Shown one piece after another: positions 1 through 10,251 of a stretch of DNA of 64,000 nucleotides. The DNA comes from SUG2458 sp963651465 (lineage in GTDB: Bacteria; Bacillota_I; Bacilli_A; RFN20; CAG-826). A program made the translations under genes and the position numbers. The notes beneath the pieces are model-generated. The model ran no database searches. It saw nothing but the letters and a program-made list of their open reading frames with translations, and was not told the origin of the DNA. Each line of letters opens with the position of its first letter. Position 1 is the first letter of the stretch. The stretch lies in the NCBI GenBank assembly GCA_963651465.1, contig CAVJPS010000015.1, forward strand, positions 1-64,000, written 5' to 3'.

Positions 1-37
1 TATTAAAATAAATAACGTTGCAAAGGAGAGATAAAAT

Positions 38-1876
38 ATGAATATTAGAAATATTGCTATTATTGCTCACGTTGACCACGGTAAAACAACTTTAGTTGAC
101 CAATTATTAAAATCAAGTGGTACATTCCGTGAGAACGAAGCTACAAGTGATCGTATGATGGATAGTAATGACATTGAAAAAGAAAGAGGTATTACTATCT
201 TAGCTAAAACTACTGCTATTAACTACAAGGACTATCACATTAATATTTTAGATACTCCTGGACATGCTGACTTCGGTGGTGAAGTCGAACGTATTATGCA
301 TATGGTTGACGGATGTTTACTTCTTGTTGATGCTTTTGAAGGAACAATGCCTCAAACAAGATTTGTTTTAAAAAAAGCATTACAAGCTCACGTTAAACCA
401 ATTGTTGTTGTAAATAAAATTGATCGTCCTAACGCTGACCCTGACAAAACAATCGATGAAGTTCTTGAACTTTTTATGGAACTAGGTGCTCCTGAAGAAC
501 TATTAGACTTTAAAGTTGTTTATACATCAGGATTAAAAGGTACTTCAAGTTTATCAAGTGATCCTACAACCCAAAAAGAAGGTATGGAATGCTTACTTGA
601 TGCAATTATTGAAGAAATTCCTGAACCACGTGTCACAGTTGATGGACCATTCCAATTCCAACCTGCTTTATTAGACTATAATGATTTCGTTGGTCGTATT
701 GGTATTGGCGTAGTTTCACGTGGTACTGTAAGAGTTAATGATATGGTTACTTGTTCTCGTTTAGACGGAACAACTAAAAACTTCCGTGTCCAAAAATTAT
801 ATGGTTATATTGGATTAAGAAGAATCGAAATTCAAGAAGCTAATGCTGGTGATATATGTGCTATTGCTGGTTTAATGGATTTAAATGTTGGTGAAACTAT
901 TTGTGAAGAAGGAAAAGTTGATGCATTACCAATTTTAAGAATTGATGAACCAACTCTTCAAATGACATTTGGTACTAACACATCTCCATTTGCTGGTAAA
1001 GATGGTAAATTATTAACAGCTCGTAAAATTGAAGAAAGATTATTTAGAGAAGTTCAAAGAGATGTTTCTTTAAAATTTGTTCGTATTCCTAATAGTGAAT
1101 CCTGGATTGTTTCCGGTCGTGGTGAATTACATTTATCTATTTTAATTGAAAATATGAGACGTGAAGGCTTCGAACTTCAAGTTTCAAAACCAGAAGTTAT
1201 TATTAAAGAAATTGATGGCGTTAAATGTGAACCTTATGAAGATTTACAAATTGACGTACCTGATGATTATTTAGGTACAATTATGGAATCTTTAGGAACA
1301 CGTTCTGCTGAACTAGTTGATATGCAACCTGAAAATGGTACAACAAAGATTAACTATGTTATTCCATCTCGTGGTTTATTAGGCTTTATGTCTAACTTTA
1401 TGACTTTAACAAAAGGTTATGGTATTATTAACCACGTCTTCAAAGAATATCGTCCTTGTATTCCAGGATCAGTTGGTGAACGTCCTATCGGTGCTTTAAT
1501 TTCAACCGATACAGGTATGGCTACTCACTACGCTATTCAACACATAGAAGAAAGAGGTACATTATTTATTGAACCAGGTGATGATGTCTACGAAGGTATG
1601 ATTATTGGTGAAAATAAGTACCCAATGGATTTATGTGTTAATCCAATTAATGAAAAGAATTTAACAAACCAACGTTCTTCATCTAAAGATAATACTATTG
1701 TTCTTAAGAGTGCTCGTAAGATGTCACTTGAAGGATGTTTAGATTACATTAATTCAGATGAATTAGTTGAAATCACTCCTTTATCATATCGTATGCGTAA
1801 GAAGATTTTAAATACTTCAGAACGTAAGAAATACGAAGCAAAACAAAGAATTACTGAAGGACAAGAAAATAAGTAA
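38..1876 (+). CDS. typA: GTP-binding protein TypA/BipA
   Basis: This is a translational GTPase of the TypA/BipA family, an EF-G relative that binds the ribosome and helps in 50S assembly and stress growth. The G1 motif AHVDHGKTT lies at residues 10-18, the switch region has [15 protein letters not shown], and the G4 motif is NKID. The 612-residue length is normal for the family and includes the BipA C-terminal domain with SRGLLGF. The ATG at 38 follows AAAGGAGAG (22-30). A terminator hairpin begins just after the stop codon. The gene is complete and looks ordinary. Confidence 0.97.
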   Translation: MNIRNIAIIAHVDHGKTTLVDQLLKSSGTFRENEATSDRMMDSNDIEKERGITILAKTTAINYKDYHINILDTPGHADFGGEVERIMHMVDGCLLLVDAFEGTMPQTRFVLKKALQAHVKPIVVVNKIDRPNADPDKTIDEVLELFMELGAPEELLDFKVVYTSGLKGTSSLSSDPTTQKEGMECLLDAIIEEIPEPRVTVDGPFQFQPALLDYNDFVGRIGIGVVSRGTVRVNDMVTCSRLDGTTKNFRVQKLYGYIGLRRIEIQEANAGDICAIAGLMDLNVGETICEEGKVDALPILRIDEPTLQMTFGTNTSPFAGKDGKLLTARKIEERLFREVQRDVSLKFVRIPNSESWIVSGRGELHLSILIENMRREGFELQVSKPEVIIKEIDGVKCEPYEDLQIDVPDDYLGTIMESLGTRSAELVDMQPENGTTKINYVIPSRGLLGFMSNFMTLTKGYGIINHVFKEYRPCIPGSVGERPIGALISTDTGMATHYAIQHIEERGTLFIEPGDDVYEGMIIGENKYPMDLCVNPINEKNLTNQRSSSKDNTIVLKSARKMSLEGCLDYINSDELVEITPLSYRMRKKILNTSERKKYEAKQRITEGQENK

Positions 1877-1882
1877 ATTAAA

Positions 1883-1916
1883 ACTCCGTACTGTTTAAAG
1901 TACGGAGTATTTTTTT
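1883..1916. terminator. Terminator after typA
   Basis: Nine-base-pair hairpin, ACTCCGTAC (1883-1891) with GTACGGAGT (1900-1908), followed by a T tract. It sits between convergent typA and the tldE-like gene. It clearly ends typA, and it overlaps the stop of the minus-strand gene. Confidence 0.9.
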
Positions 1917-3201
1917 AGTTAATTTTGAATAATGAAGATTCAATGTAAGCTGGTCCCTCATAGTTACCACTTGCTTTTAATTCTTTACTCATTGTCACTT
2001 GTTCTTTAATAGCTTCAATATTACCTGAAATAGCAAATCCAGTAACTGGTACTTTCTTTTCACCATCAAAGTAATAACCTAAACGAACTTCACCACCAAA
2101 GAATCCAGTAAATGGATCCATTTGGATACCAGAGAATTTAACACATTCTAGGTAAGGTTCTTTTTTCATTTCTTCAATAGTTTTAGAACCGCCTTCAACA
2201 CTCATGTTAAATAAACTACCAGTTGGATGTTTTTCGCCTAACCAATAGCCATATTGATAACTACCATGTGTTGCGTGAGCCACACCATCTTTAACTAACA
2301 ACACATCACTTAAGATAACACCATCGTTATCAACTGGTGAAGAATCAGTTGAGCTATCAATCATAGGTTTTAATGTTAAAGTAATTTTATCTCCTTTAAC
2401 ATCTCCTTGCATATTGTCACCAATTTTAGTATTAGAAAGATGATTATATAAAGAAGAATAATTTAATTTAAATGTAAAGTAAGAAAAGAAAGATCCAAGT
2501 TCACTTGCAGGAATTAATACTTTTACTTTCTTAGCTTCTTCTGGTAAGTTAATAGCTTTAGAACGGTTTAAACCTTCTTCCATAGCTTCATTAATTTCAG
2601 CAGTTATCTTTTTAGTATCTAAAGAAGAGAATGAAACCATTTTATAGATTTCAAATTTGTTTTCACCATCAACAAATGAAGGGATTAATTCAATATTACC
2701 TTTATATTTTGTAAATGAAACATCAATACCATTTGAGTTAATAATTCTAATATCATATTGATATAAGAAGATTTCAGTAGCATTTAATGAACCATTTTCG
2801 TAACAATCTGCTCTAAATACAGCTGGTACAATTTGAGTCATTAATAAAGCAAAATCTTGATCTTTTAAATTAGATTCATTTGTTTTTAATGAATCACCAG
2901 TTGGAGAAGGTAATTCATAGAACTTATTTAAACTTAATAAAGCATTTTTAACTGCGTTTGTAATTTTAGTATTTAAAATATCTTCGTCAAAATAAGGATC
3001 GACAACAAAAGAACTTTTACCTCTTAAACCATCTTTGTCAACGTAAACACTAACAACCCATTCTTTATAATTAGCAGCTCTATTTGTTTGTAAATCTTTC
3101 TTTACATAGAAAAGTTCGCAGCTACTAGTTAATTTTTCAGTAATACTATATGCACTAACATCTTTATTATTTTTAATAGCATTTAAAATCTTTGTTATCA
3201 T
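1915..3201 (-). CDS. pmbA: TldE/PmbA-like partner of metalloprotease TldD
   Basis: This is the non-catalytic subunit of the TldD/TldE metalloprotease, which trims unfolded or modified peptides. It lacks the HExxxH zinc site, as expected for TldE, and keeps the family C-terminus (around FFGGEVRLGYYFDG and FAISGNIEAI). A longer reading frame begins at a GTG at 3213. I choose the ATG at 3201 because it overlaps the tldD stop (ATGA) and has AGGTG at a good distance inside the end of tldD. The two genes are therefore translationally coupled, and the protein is about 428 residues. Confidence 0.9.
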   Translation of the reverse strand: MITKILNAIKNNKDVSAYSITEKLTSSCELFYVKKDLQTNRAANYKEWVVSVYVDKDGLRGKSSFVVDPYFDEDILNTKITNAVKNALLSLNKFYELPSPTGDSLKTNESNLKDQDFALLMTQIVPAVFRADCYENGSLNATEIFLYQYDIRIINSNGIDVSFTKYKGNIELIPSFVDGENKFEIYKMVSFSSLDTKKITAEINEAMEEGLNRSKAINLPEEAKKVKVLIPASELGSFFSYFTFKLNYSSLYNHLSNTKIGDNMQGDVKGDKITLTLKPMIDSSTDSSPVDNDGVILSDVLLVKDGVAHATHGSYQYGYWLGEKHPTGSLFNMSVEGGSKTIEEMKKEPYLECVKFSGIQMDPFTGFFGGEVRLGYYFDGEKKVPVTGFAISGNIEAIKEQVTMSKELKASGNYEGPAYIESSLFKIN

Positions 3202-4604
3202 CCTAGTTTGCACCTCGCTTTAATATAAGGTCCACCATCTGAAACGCAAACCCATTCTTTATAACCTTTACCGCAATGGCCAGCACCAATGACTTCCCAT
3301 TCATCACTAACCATTGAAATAGAATTAAGTAAATCTAATACATAACCAGACATACAAACTGGAGCTACTATTTTACCTGTAAATTCTCCGTTTTTAATTT
3401 CACGTCCATATGCACATATACATTGAATGTTCCAGTTCTTAGGATCTTCCATACCGTTATCGGTTTGACATAATAAATAACCATGTTCAACTGATTTAAT
3501 CATATCTTCAACTTTATCTTTACCAGGGCTGAAGAATGTATTAGTCATACGAGTATAAGTTTTACGTTTATAAGATTCACGACGACCATTACCAGTAGGT
3601 TTACTACCCAAAATATTAGCACTCAAAACATCACTAATACCTGTTTGTAATATACCATTTTTAATAATAGTTGTATCACTTGCTAAAACTCCATCGTCGT
3701 CAAAGAAATATGATGCTGATGAAAGAGTAGCAGTTGCACCATCATGCATTGTAACTAATGGTGAAGCAACTTGTTTACCTAAATATTCAGCAGATTTTGC
3801 TCTTTCTTTAACGTACATATCCATTTCAACACCATGTCCAAAAGCTTCATGAGCAATTAAACCAGTAATACTTGGTTCACAAATAATATCGTAAACACCA
3901 GGTTCAATATTAGTTGAATTTAATAATTTAAGAGCTAAGTCAACTGTTTCAGGAACAGCTTCTTCTAATTCTTTTAAAGCACGAGTTGGATTATTATATC
4001 CTTTTGCAAACATATTAAGTTTAGTATTGTTATTTTCACTTACAACAACTCTTACAATACTATTAATCCAAGTAAAGTTTTGACATAAATCTCTATTCTT
4101 TGAAATAAATAGTTTTGATACATTATACCAACCATAAACTGCCATAGCATCAACTACTCGTTTATCAATAGCTAAGCATTTATCTTTGATATTTGTTAAT
4201 TTTTCTACGATTTCTTCATTAGTTAATGAATCACCTTCAATAGGGCGATAGAATGTTTTAACTAACGGTGTGTCGTCAATTTGATTATATTTCATTACAT
4301 CGTGTAATAAAGTTTCATCAAGTTTAATTTTGTTAATTGCGTCTTGCGCAACTTTATCAATGTTTTCTTCAGTTAAATCATTAAAAGAATATTCACTATA
4401 TATCTTTCCATTATAAATTTTTAAAACAAATCCACAATCACGTTCACTAGTTTCACTAATACTTGATTGACGATTGCCAACATATAATTGTTCACCAACA
4501 ATGTGATTACCTAATATTGATACATATTCAAATTTTTCTAATAATTTATTGACTAATTCTTTTGCTAAATCATGTTTAGAAGCCAAATAATCTGAATAAC
4601 CCAT
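3198..4604 (-). CDS. tldD: TldD metalloprotease
   Basis: This is the catalytic subunit of the TldD/TldE zinc protease. The zinc-binding motif HEAFGH is at about residues 252-257 counted from the ATG at 4604. The glycine-rich C-terminal domain typical of U62/TldD proteins follows. A reading frame starting at TTG 4619 is longer, but the ATG at 4604 has GGGGTGAA just upstream and is preferred (468 residues). It is the first gene of a two-gene operon with tldE, read from an extended -10 promoter at 4630-4638. Substrates cannot be told from the sequence. Confidence 0.93.
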   Translation of the reverse strand: MGYSDYLASKHDLAKELVNKLLEKFEYVSILGNHIVGEQLYVGNRQSSISETSERDCGFVLKIYNGKIYSEYSFNDLTEENIDKVAQDAINKIKLDETLLHDVMKYNQIDDTPLVKTFYRPIEGDSLTNEEIVEKLTNIKDKCLAIDKRVVDAMAVYGWYNVSKLFISKNRDLCQNFTWINSIVRVVVSENNNTKLNMFAKGYNNPTRALKELEEAVPETVDLALKLLNSTNIEPGVYDIICEPSITGLIAHEAFGHGVEMDMYVKERAKSAEYLGKQVASPLVTMHDGATATLSSASYFFDDDGVLASDTTIIKNGILQTGISDVLSANILGSKPTGNGRRESYKRKTYTRMTNTFFSPGKDKVEDMIKSVEHGYLLCQTDNGMEDPKNWNIQCICAYGREIKNGEFTGKIVAPVCMSGYVLDLLNSISMVSDEWEVIGAGHCGKGYKEWVCVSDGGPYIKARCKLG

Positions 4605-4629
4605 AGATTCACCCCCCAATTTTTTTAAT

Positions 4630-4638
4630 ATTATAGCA
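4630..4638 (-). promoter_or_regulatory. Extended -10 promoter of tldD-tldE
   Basis: On the minus strand the sequence reads TGCTATAAT, a perfect extended -10, about 26 bases upstream of the tldD start. There is no convincing -35, as is usual for extended -10 promoters. Confidence 0.6.
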
Positions 4639-4666
4639 CAAAAAAATAAATGCGAAGAAATATATA

Positions 4667-4700
4667 TATAAAAAAATGCGAAGAATTAAATCTTCGCATT
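4667..4700 (-). terminator. Terminator of the acidic membrane protein gene
   Basis: Ten-base-pair hairpin AATGCGAAGA (4675-4684) with TCTTCGCATT (4691-4700). The A-rich stretch at 4665-4674 reads as a T tract on the minus strand. Confidence 0.88.
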
Positions 4701-4709
4701 AATTGTTTG

Positions 4710-7547
4710 TTAATATTTAGATTCGTGATTTAAACCAATTGATAGTAATTCAACGTAATCTAGTGTATTAGTATCTTTTTGGAGTAAACCTTTCTTAGCC
4801 ATCATATCATCAATTAATTGTTTTGCACGTTTAAGTGATAAGTTAGAACGTACTTTAATTAGACATGGGACTTCAGCATATGCATGTTTATGAGACATAT
4901 CAGTTACAGGTATCTTTGTATGTGCATATTCTTCAGGGTTAAGAGCCAAGAATACTTTAAGAGTCTTACCTTGAACTGTAATCTTACAATATAATTCTTT
5001 CTTGAAACGGAATGATTCGTTACTCTTAGAAATACGTCCATTAACACCGAATGAACATAAGTAATTCTTTAATTCATTATAGTGAGCAGGAAGTTCAGGA
5101 TCTTCAGCTTCAACAATCTTTTCAGCAAATGTCTTACGAGGAATTACTGGAGCATTTGGATCGCGTGGAGCAAATAATGGTTTCTTAGTTGGAACACCAT
5201 CTTCTTCGTCGTCTCCATCTTCATCTGATGATTCGTCATCACTATCTTCATCATCATCTAATTCTTCATTAACTTCTTCATCACTTTCAGAATTTTGTTT
5301 ATCTGTTTCTTCTTCAAATTCATTAACTTCTTCTTGAGAATCATCCATTAATTCGTCATGCTTAATTTCATTACCGAATTCGTCAAATTCAACATCAAAT
5401 TCTTCAGCTTCATCATTATCAATTGATTCTTCAGCGCTTTCGTCAGAAGTTGATTCTTCATTTTCATCTTTAGATTCTTCGCCTTCATCTACACTTGATG
5501 TTTCTTCGTTTACAGAAGCGTTTTCTTTAGATTCAGATTCTTCATTTGTTTCCTCACTAGAAGTATTCTCTTTATTTTCTTCGCTTGAAGTTTCTAAAGT
5601 TTCACCATTTTCTTCTGGTTTTGGTTCTAAAGTTTCTTTTTCTGAAGTTACTTCACTTGATGTTTCTTCATTTGAAACTTCTTGTTTCTTTTCTTCCTCA
5701 ACCGGTTTTTCTTCTGGCTTTGGTTCTTCAGTAACTGGTTTATAATCTAAATCAACTTTCTTTTCTTTAAATTCAACTACTGGTGGTTCGTACATATCAT
5801 TTTCACGTTTACCAAGTAAGTCACTAATTAACTTTTTAGCATTCTTATATGATAAATCAGTACGTACACGAATTAGAGTAGGAACTGCATGATAGATAAG
5901 TTTACTTGATTCATTTGAAATACTAATTCTCTTACCTTCATAATCTTTTGGATCAAGAGCTAAGAATAATTTAATTGTCTTACCTTGAATTGTTATACGA
6001 GCAACAATACGGTTGTGCCAACGATAGGTATCAAAGTAACGAGTAATACGTGATTCAAGACGTTTTTCTTTTGAACTTAATAAAATTTTACGAAGTTTTA
6101 AGTATTTCTTTCTTAAATCTTCATCAGCAGCTTGGAACTTTTCAATAAATGTCATATTAGAAGGATCACCAATGATAAGTTTTAATTCACGAACTTCATC
6201 ATCAGTTAAATCACTATCTTCAATTTGTTGTAATTCATAGTCGAGTTCATTTTCGTTAGGATCAGGAATATCATCTTCTTCCTCTTTTAAGATAGGTTGT
6301 AAGTTACCTGATAAAATCTTTTCAAGAGCAGCTTTATAATCTTCTTCAGTTTTAATAGTTGTAACATCAATACCGAATGCAGCTAAGTCGACTTGTGAAT
6401 TAATTTCTGGTTTCTTTGCTTCTGTTTCCTTTTCATCGTCATCATCATCATTTTTAACAGCATTGTTACGACGAGCGAATCTAATATCAGCAGCAGTGTT
6501 ATGCTTTTCTTTAGCTTCTAATTCTGCAAGAGCATCACGACCAGCATTACGTTGACCACGACCTGGAGCATGAACTGATGTAGGAGCTAAAATGCTATTA
6601 ACTTTATCATCATTAGATACTAAGCGAGGTCCAGCTGGACGATCACTTGCACGAGCCATTTGAGGTCCACTATTGTTGTTGCTATTTGAATCAGCAGCAT
6701 TAGCCATTTGAGGTTGGTTATTTGATGGAGTAACATTAGCATTAGCAAATTGACGAGGTGTGCTATAATTTGAAGCTTGTAAATTTTGCATACCTGGTAA
6801 ATCGCTCAATGAAATATTTAAGAAAATTTCTTGTCCATTATTTCCAACTGGAATACCGTTTGTACCATTTGCACGAACTGGTACATTATTGCGATTTGCA
6901 CGATTTGGAACTGTTGTATCGTTTGTATCTTGATATGCTGTATCTTTGAATTTTTCATGAAGCTTTTCTTCATTGAATTTCTTAACAGCATTATCGTAAA
7001 GAATATCAAAAATAACATTCATAGGAATTGTAAGGAATGTAGCAAAGACATGCATATAACCAAAAATAGTTAATGCAAAAATTGTACCTTGATGGATATA
7101 GGTGGATATAATAGTAACGCCAGTAAACCAAACACATCCAAACATTTGTATCATCATAAAAATAGGTGATAATAAAGCAGCTTTACCACGACGTCTTTTA
7201 ATACACAAAATTAAGTTAACAATTGCGTAAATAAAGACACCAGCTGAAATAACATAAACAATAATGTTAACAATACTACCTACTGAAGAGAAGAATGATC
7301 TATTGTAATAAACAACAGTATTTATAAAACTTGGACCTTCTTCTGTTACAGTTGTTGCAACACCATCTATCATTTTGGTAAATGTTGCTGTACCAAAGAC
7401 GATATAGCTTCCATTTCCTTCGTTAGTGAATACACCGCCATCAACTTCAGCATTGACGACAAGCATCATTGCAAATAAGAAGAATGTACCAATTCCGATA
7501 AGAATATTTAGTAAAGTACGAGCTAATTTAATAATTTTTAAGCGCAT
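4710..7547 (-). CDS. Large membrane protein with acidic linker and duplicated C-terminal domain
   Basis: Function not recognised. The first 200 or so residues hold four likely membrane helices, starting with LLNILIGIGTFFLFAMMLVV. An Asn/Pro-rich low-complexity stretch follows. Two copies of a roughly 80-residue alpha/beta domain then appear, one near residues 510-590 (ITIQGKTIKLFLALDP) and one near the C-terminus (ITVQGKTLKVFLALNP). A long Glu/Ser/Asp-rich linker separates them. The ATG at 7547 is chosen over a TTG at 7565 because GGAGG precedes it. The length is about 945 residues. The architecture suggests a membrane-anchored cytoplasmic scaffold, but no enzyme motif is visible. It has its own promoter and terminator. 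Confidence 0.75.
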   Translation of the reverse strand: MRLKIIKLARTLLNILIGIGTFFLFAMMLVVNAEVDGGVFTNEGNGSYIVFGTATFTKMIDGVATTVTEEGPSFINTVVYYNRSFFSSVGSIVNIIVYVISAGVFIYAIVNLILCIKRRRGKAALLSPIFMMIQMFGCVWFTGVTIISTYIHQGTIFALTIFGYMHVFATFLTIPMNVIFDILYDNAVKKFNEEKLHEKFKDTAYQDTNDTTVPNRANRNNVPVRANGTNGIPVGNNGQEIFLNISLSDLPGMQNLQASNYSTPRQFANANVTPSNNQPQMANAADSNSNNNSGPQMARASDRPAGPRLVSNDDKVNSILAPTSVHAPGRGQRNAGRDALAELEAKEKHNTAADIRFARRNNAVKNDDDDDEKETEAKKPEINSQVDLAAFGIDVTTIKTEEDYKAALEKILSGNLQPILKEEEDDIPDPNENELDYELQQIEDSDLTDDEVRELKLIIGDPSNMTFIEKFQAADEDLRKKYLKLRKILLSSKEKRLESRITRYFDTYRWHNRIVARITIQGKTIKLFLALDPKDYEGKRISISNESSKLIYHAVPTLIRVRTDLSYKNAKKLISDLLGKRENDMYEPPVVEFKEKKVDLDYKPVTEEPKPEEKPVEEEKKQEVSNEETSSEVTSEKETLEPKPEENGETLETSSEENKENTSSEETNEESESKENASVNEETSSVDEGEESKDENEESTSDESAEESIDNDEAEEFDVEFDEFGNEIKHDELMDDSQEEVNEFEEETDKQNSESDEEVNEELDDDEDSDDESSDEDGDDEEDGVPTKKPLFAPRDPNAPVIPRKTFAEKIVEAEDPELPAHYNELKNYLCSFGVNGRISKSNESFRFKKELYCKITVQGKTLKVFLALNPEEYAHTKIPVTDMSHKHAYAEVPCLIKVRSNLSLKRAKQLIDDMMAKKGLLQKDTNTLDYVELLSIGLNHESKY

Positions 7548-7602
7548 TCTTGAAACCTCCTCCAAAAAAACTTTAATTAATATTTAATTAATTTCCGGTT
7601 TT

Positions 7603-7611
7603 ATTATAGCA
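7603..7611 (-). promoter_or_regulatory. Extended -10 promoter of the acidic membrane protein gene
   Basis: Minus strand TGCTATAAT, about 55 bases upstream of the ATG at 7547. It is the same nine-base motif as the tldD promoter. Confidence 0.55.
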
Positions 7612-7794
7612 TTTATATTAATAGAAAAAACACCCCAAATGCAATAAAAAATGCAAAAATAGGGGGGATTTGTGCGGATTATCTCAATTTTGTGTACTTT
7701 TTTAAGATTATAAATTGATTAAAAACATACAACCATAAAAATTGTTTAAAATTTATATCTTATCTTTTTATAAAAACTAGTAATATATATATTA

Positions 7795-7840
7795 AAAAAG
7801 GTAATAACTTTATCGCTTCATACGACTTGTTATTACCTTT
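7795..7840 (-). terminator. Terminator of galE
   Basis: Twelve-base-pair stem AAAGGTAATAAC (7797-7808) with GTTATTACCTTT (7829-7840), then an A-rich stretch on the low side that reads as T on the minus strand. Confidence 0.85.
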
Positions 7841-7844
7841 AAGA

Positions 7845-8861
7845 TTAATCATTATATCCGTTAGGATTATTTTTTTGCCAGTTCCAAGAATCTTTACAAG
7901 CATCCTTAACTGTGTACTTTGCAACCCAGTTAAGTTCTTTATTAGCCTTTGTACAATCAGCGTAACATTCATCAATATCACCTGGACGTCTATCTTTAAT
8001 AACGTAAGGAATCTTGATGTTGTTAGCGTCTTCAAAAGCTTTTACCATTTCAAGAACACTAGTACCCTTACCAGTACCAAGGTTAACAATATATAATCCA
8101 CAATTTGTGTGTAATTTATCTAAAGCTTTTAAGTGTCCAATAGCCAAATCAACAACGTGAATATAATCGCGAACGCCAGTACCATCAACTGTTTTATAGT
8201 CATTACCAAAGACGCCTAATTCTTTTAATTTACCAACTGCAACTTGTGTGATATATGGCATTAAATTATTTGGAATGCCATTTGGATCTTCACCAATTAA
8301 ACCAGTAGGGTGAGCACCAATAGGATTGAAGTAACGTAATAAAGCAATATTCATATCTTTATTAATATATTGAACATCTGATAAGATTTCTTCAATCATA
8401 CATTTTGTTTTACCATATGGGTTTGTAGCTTTACCAGTTGGAGCGTCTTCTTTAATTGGGACAATTTCTGGTGTACCATAAACTGTAGCACTTGATGAGA
8501 AAACTAAATTCTTAACACCATATTGTTCCATTAATTCAACTAATACAATAGTAGAATTAATATTATTGCGATAATATTTTAAAGGGATTTTAACTGATTC
8601 ACCAACAGCTTTTAATCCAGCAAAGTGAATTACATCTTCAATTTTTTCTTTTTTAAATATTTCTTCAAAAGCCTTTTTATCACAACAATCAACTTGATAG
8701 AAAGTAGGAAGTTTGCCAGTAATCTTTTGAATACGATTTAAAACTTCAATTTTTGAATTAGATAAGTTGTCAACAATAACAACATCATAACCATTGTTTA
8801 ATAATTCAACAACAGTGTGGCTACCAATATAGCCTGCGCCACCAGTTACTAATACTGCCAT
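7845..8861 (-). CDS. galE: UDP-glucose 4-epimerase
   Basis: GalE interconverts UDP-glucose and UDP-galactose with bound NAD, in the Leloir pathway and in making cell-surface sugars. The Rossmann motif GGAGYIGSH is at residues 7-15, and the catalytic Tyr149 and Lys153 sit in YGKTK. The 338-residue length is standard. The ribosome site AAGGGGG overlaps the end of the upstream gene, whose stop is at 8878, so the two genes form one operon. That upstream gene is a degenerate GalT-like protein, which fits a galactose context. Confidence 0.96.
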   Translation of the reverse strand: MAVLVTGGAGYIGSHTVVELLNNGYDVVIVDNLSNSKIEVLNRIQKITGKLPTFYQVDCCDKKAFEEIFKKEKIEDVIHFAGLKAVGESVKIPLKYYRNNINSTIVLVELMEQYGVKNLVFSSSATVYGTPEIVPIKEDAPTGKATNPYGKTKCMIEEILSDVQYINKDMNIALLRYFNPIGAHPTGLIGEDPNGIPNNLMPYITQVAVGKLKELGVFGNDYKTVDGTGVRDYIHVVDLAIGHLKALDKLHTNCGLYIVNLGTGKGTSVLEMVKAFEDANNIKIPYVIKDRRPGDIDECYADCTKANKELNWVAKYTVKDACKDSWNWQKNNPNGYND

Positions 8862-8877
8862 TTATATTCCCCCTTAG

Positions 8878-10149
8878 TTATTTCAATAAATTTATGAAAC
8901 TTATTAATTCTTCGTCTTTATTATAAGCAATTAATTCTTTTAATGCATTGTCTATATTTATACTTATTTCATTTTGAATAGTAGAGATTGCTTCATTTTT
9001 ATCAACTTTTACATTTTTTCTATCAATTAATTGTAAAATCATATTTTTATATTTATTAAGTTCGAGGTTTGAATTAAGATACCAATCAATATCAAAAGTA
9101 TCATCACTTAATAGATTTGCAAGTTTTGAAATATCTTTTTTAGTTTGAGCATTTAAAATAACATTTCCGGTATATACAAAATTTGTATCAATTATATTAT
9201 CTACAAAAATATTATCAATCTCTTCAAGATGTTTATTAAGTAATACAATTCTCATTGCGTAATAATTATCGTCAATTGAAGTAATGTAATAAACATAATT
9301 ATTTGGATTTAATATTTTCCAAGTATTTGTAATGTATAAAGCTGTATCAATAATTTCATCTTTATTATCGCTACGTAATAAAAGAGTATTAAATTTAGTA
9401 TCTAATATTTCAATTGAAGTATTAGGATAGAAATTATTGATAATCATATTAGAACCTTTTCGTTCAAAGAAGTTTATTTCTTTACTAGCCCCTTTAAATT
9501 CATAATTAACGTTACAAATAAACAAATTATTAAATGTCTTTAAAAATTCATATTCATCACTTAATATATCTTTTATATCTTCTGATGTAGTTTTAAATTC
9601 AAATTCTCGATTAAGATTTTCACTATAATTAAATAAGAAAGTACAATCATGATTGTTAAAATTAAAATATATTTCTCTTTTATTAGGTCTATTTAAAGAA
9701 TTATTATTAGAATCTTCAACAATGTATTTAAATTTATAATAATCTTTATAATCTATCCATTCATCTTGATAAGAACTAATATTATTAATATAGTTATCGT
9801 TCATATTTAAATTATATAAATATTCCATTGCAAGTGTGGGAGCATAATTGACTTCATTATGAAACTTATTATTTATAACACTTGGTAAAGGTGTAAGAAC
9901 ATCCATAATTTCATCACTTAATAAAAGAAAATCATTATATAAGTATTTTTTACCATTACTATTCAATTGTTTGAATAAATCATCAAGAATTGCTCTAATA
10001 TTATTATCGTAATAATCTAAAGTCTCATAATTATAATCATTAATTTTTAAAATTCGACATAATTTGTCCCAAACATATCTAGTATCTTCTTTTTGTAAAT
10101 CTAAATACATTTGAGCAAATTTTATTAAACGCGCCACGATCGTTTCCAT
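8878..10149 (-). CDS. Degenerate GalT-like protein (class II uridylyltransferase fold, catalytic motif lost)
   Basis: This 423-residue protein resembles class II galactose-1-phosphate uridylyltransferase (GalT). The N-terminus (METIVARLIKFAQ, then LCRILKINDY) matches the GalT opening. YAPTLAMEYLYNLNMNDNYI matches the GalT stretch before its conserved Asn/Trp region, and LLLRSDNKDEIIDTA matches the segment after the active site. Where GalT has the catalytic H-x-H-F-Q-G-G, this protein has about NFFERKG, so both active-site histidines are missing. It directly precedes galE, the normal place for galT. The ATG at 10149 with GGTGG upstream is preferred to upstream starts. It is very rich in Asn, Ile and Tyr. 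It is probably not an active transferase. The match is my alignment by eye. Confidence 0.6.
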   Translation of the reverse strand: METIVARLIKFAQMYLDLQKEDTRYVWDKLCRILKINDYNYETLDYYDNNIRAILDDLFKQLNSNGKKYLYNDFLLLSDEIMDVLTPLPSVINNKFHNEVNYAPTLAMEYLYNLNMNDNYINNISSYQDEWIDYKDYYKFKYIVEDSNNNSLNRPNKREIYFNFNNHDCTFLFNYSENLNREFEFKTTSEDIKDILSDEYEFLKTFNNLFICNVNYEFKGASKEINFFERKGSNMIINNFYPNTSIEILDTKFNTLLLRSDNKDEIIDTALYITNTWKILNPNNYVYYITSIDDNYYAMRIVLLNKHLEEIDNIFVDNIIDTNFVYTGNVILNAQTKKDISKLANLLSDDTFDIDWYLNSNLELNKYKNMILQLIDRKNVKVDKNEAISTIQNEISINIDNALKELIAYNKDEELISFINLLK

Positions 10150-10251
10150 AATACCACCCATTAATAGTAAAACATTTTTTTTACTTTTTTTAAACAATTT
10201 ATTATGGTTTAAAATTATATTTTTTTTAAACACTATTAAAATTTATAAAAG

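Noticed and set aside
3198..3200. Possible use of TGA as tryptophan (Mollicutes code)
   Set aside because: The tldD frame ends at TGA at the family's normal C-terminus, Trp is always TGG in the conserved motifs, and the only tRNA-Trp seen has anticodon CCA.
6758..7073. Several 60-80 codon frames within the acidic membrane protein gene
   Set aside because: Shadows of the low-complexity and membrane-helix coding sequence; no start signals.
7760..8096. Short frames on both strands at the end of galE
   Set aside because: They overlap galE in other frames and its terminator, have no ribosome sites and resemble nothing.
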